Below, one piece after another: positions 62,462-64,000 of a stretch of 64,000 nucleotides of DNA (positions are counted from its first letter, which is position 1; every line of letters begins with the position of its first letter). The position numbers and the translations under genes are program-made. The notes beneath the pieces were generated by a model, which made no database searches, was not told the origin of the DNA, and worked only from the letters and a program-made list of their open reading frames with translations. Origin of the DNA: Cardinalis cardinalis (taxonomy: Eukaryota; Chordata; Aves; Passeriformes; Cardinalidae); the NCBI GenBank assembly GCA_014549065.1, contig JACDOX010000001.1, positions 4,765,481-4,829,480 on the forward strand. Reading direction: 5' to 3'.

Positions 62462-63195
62462 AGCTTGTGGTTGTGAAGGTTAGCAAGGTTTTTGACACTG
62501 TTTTGCACCATATTCTTGTATCCAATGTCTTTGGTCTAGAGGCTGAACAGCCAGATGGTAAAATAGCTGNTGGGGTGGTTTGCCTTAGAGGGTGCTGATT
62601 AATGGGACATGCACTGCCTGGAGGCCTAACAAGGGGAGCACTGCAGAGTCTATCACTAGAAATGTTTAACCTTTCCATAAATGACTTGGAGGAGACAGTG
62701 GAGTGTGATTTCAACAGAACTGCAGATGTTGACAAACTGGAATCNTTGGGGCTGGACCGCTCATGCTGTGAGGCTGCACAACTGGGGCTTGTTCATCCTG
62801 GAGACCAGGTGGCTTTGGAGGCCCCTAACAGTGTGTGCCCTCCTCCTCCTCACCCCATAGTTATGTGGGGCCATTGGGGATGTGGAGCCATGGTCTCCAC
62901 AACGGGGCATGGTGGATGAGGAAAAATGGCGCAAGTTGAAATGAGATGTTCATACTGGACATGAGGAAATACCTTCCCACCATGAGGACACCGGGGTAGT
63001 GGCATAGGCTGCTCGAGATGGTTGCACAGCCTTCATCCTTTGGAAGTCTTTAAGACCTAACAGGAGAAATGCTGTTTGAGCTCATGTTTGAGTAGTTTGA
63101 GCTCATGGTGGAGTTCACCTTCAGCAGGAGNCTGGTCCAGAGAACTGCTGAGATCTCTTCTGACTTGGACAATCCCTGATTCTTGTGATTGTACA
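62462..63195 (+). mobile_element. CR1 LINE, heavily degraded ORF2 fragment and 3' end
   Basis: The first block reads VVKVSKVFDTVLHHILVSN, the CR1 RT phrase normally written SKAFDTVSHNIL. It is followed by LSLEMFNLSINDLEE (usually LFNIFINDLE). Later blocks keep 'ggcttgttcatcctgg', 'catgaggaaataccttcccac' and 'ctgagatctcttctgac', and the end 'attcttgtgattg' is an eroded CR1 terminus. Many substitutions, deletions and frame changes make this the oldest CR1 in the window. Confidence 0.82.
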
Positions 63196-64000
63196 GGTGC
63201 AACTACAGTTTGGCTTGGTGCTTACCTGAGAAACAATATATTGGTAAANGCTTTCTTTAGCCAATTCTTTTAAAAGATGCCTTGTCTTTGTAACAGTCTT
63301 TCATAAAGCAACCCTTTTGCCTGCTTATTTCCTAAATTCTCAAAGCAAAGTTATTCCTTACACTGACAGACAGAAGAGTTCGTGAAAGAAAAGTCACTGA
63401 TGATGAGCAGTGAATCAGCACAGTCCTTAGTGTGCTCTTCCCTCTGCAGAAGCTCACTGATGATAATGCAAGGGGTATAGTGGATGTAGGCAATACACAC
63501 ACTTCATAATACCAGACAAAACCAAGATCACAGAAGCATATAATGAGATATCTCTCNCGTTTTTAGAAGCGATTGATTTGACAAAACAGAAGGATATTTC
63601 ATAGGTTTCTACAGTAACATGGAATATTTGCTTTCNGTGCAACAGAGAAAAATTATGAAGTTGAGAAGACTGAAAGTCTACACTCTCATTTCTGCTAAGA
63701 AATACACTCTAGAAATTGCTGGAATGAAACAGTATTCACACTGCTCTTATTTAAAAACCATTTGGGGTTTGTACGTAGTTCACGTGATTCAGGAAGTAGC
63801 TATTATCATTAATCATGTTTTTACATTGTGTTCACTGTGCTAGGTCTACCATATTCCTAGACAAAGCTTAAGGCAGGCAGTTATAGATTTTCATCTGGCC
63901 TATGGAAATGGAAAAGAGGCAGAGGATGAGCAGGAATCTACTCATTTAGGAACAATGTAATTCCTTTGGTGGAGTGTTTTAAACAACAAGCAGCCACAGT
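63196..64000. other. Unique non-coding sequence
   Basis: I see nothing recognisable in this stretch. One plus-strand frame (63619-63843, 74 codons) has no known motif. Confidence 0.55.

Noticed and set aside
1..64000. CRISPR arrays, bacterial operons, phage or plasmid features
   Set aside because: No regularly spaced repeats or bacterial coding density occur. The LINE, LTR and tRNA features are vertebrate.

Overview
This window is vertebrate nuclear DNA and most probably avian; a songbird is the best guess. The evidence is at least seven CR1 LINE copies with typical avian 3' ends (TTCTATGATTCTGTG-type tails), two related LTRs flanked by 6-bp target duplications, one ERVL-type LTR flanked by a 5-bp duplication, and a eukaryotic tRNA gene with internal A and B boxes. 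The DNA is AT-rich and dotted with isolated single-base Ns. No open frame exceeds 159 codons, and I recognise no cellular protein-coding gene or exon with confidence. It reads as intergenic or deep-intronic sequence in a gene-poor region.

Layout: 1-4397 is unique sequence. 4398-5083 is a CR1 3' end split by a 315-bp solo LTR (4628-4942) with a perfect 6-bp duplication. 7440-8702 is an older, internally deleted CR1 carrying endonuclease and reverse transcriptase remnants. 8703-20225 is mostly unique, with a 32-bp near-perfect palindrome (13538-13569) and a 23-N gap beside a poly-T run. 20226-20600 is a CR1 3' end. 20601-29973 is unique. 29974-30655 is a minus-strand CR1 that almost touches the one confident gene of the window, a complete minus-strand tRNA-Ala(AGC) at 30674-30746. 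A second copy of the 6-bp-duplication LTR lies on the minus strand at 31894-32177. A very short CR1/SINE-type tail (36168-36208) and a CR1 end (36582-36713) follow. 36714-49685 is unique and includes stretches that look like conserved non-coding sequence. 49686-50665 is another internally deleted CR1. 53720-54377 is a complete 658-bp ERVL-type solo LTR. 56834-57250 has overlapping, nearly open frames on both strands that may be a decayed coding remnant. 62462-63195 is the most degraded CR1.

There is no operon or gene system here. The functional content I can support is one RNA polymerase III gene, plus possible promoter and poly(A) signals left in the LTRs. I found no convincing new biological system. 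The best leads are the nested LTR with its duplicated end, the near-open region at 57 kb, two exon-like stretches with good splice-site context, and a shared POU/homeodomain-like 15-mer. TE family names come from recall of consensus sequences, not from a database search.
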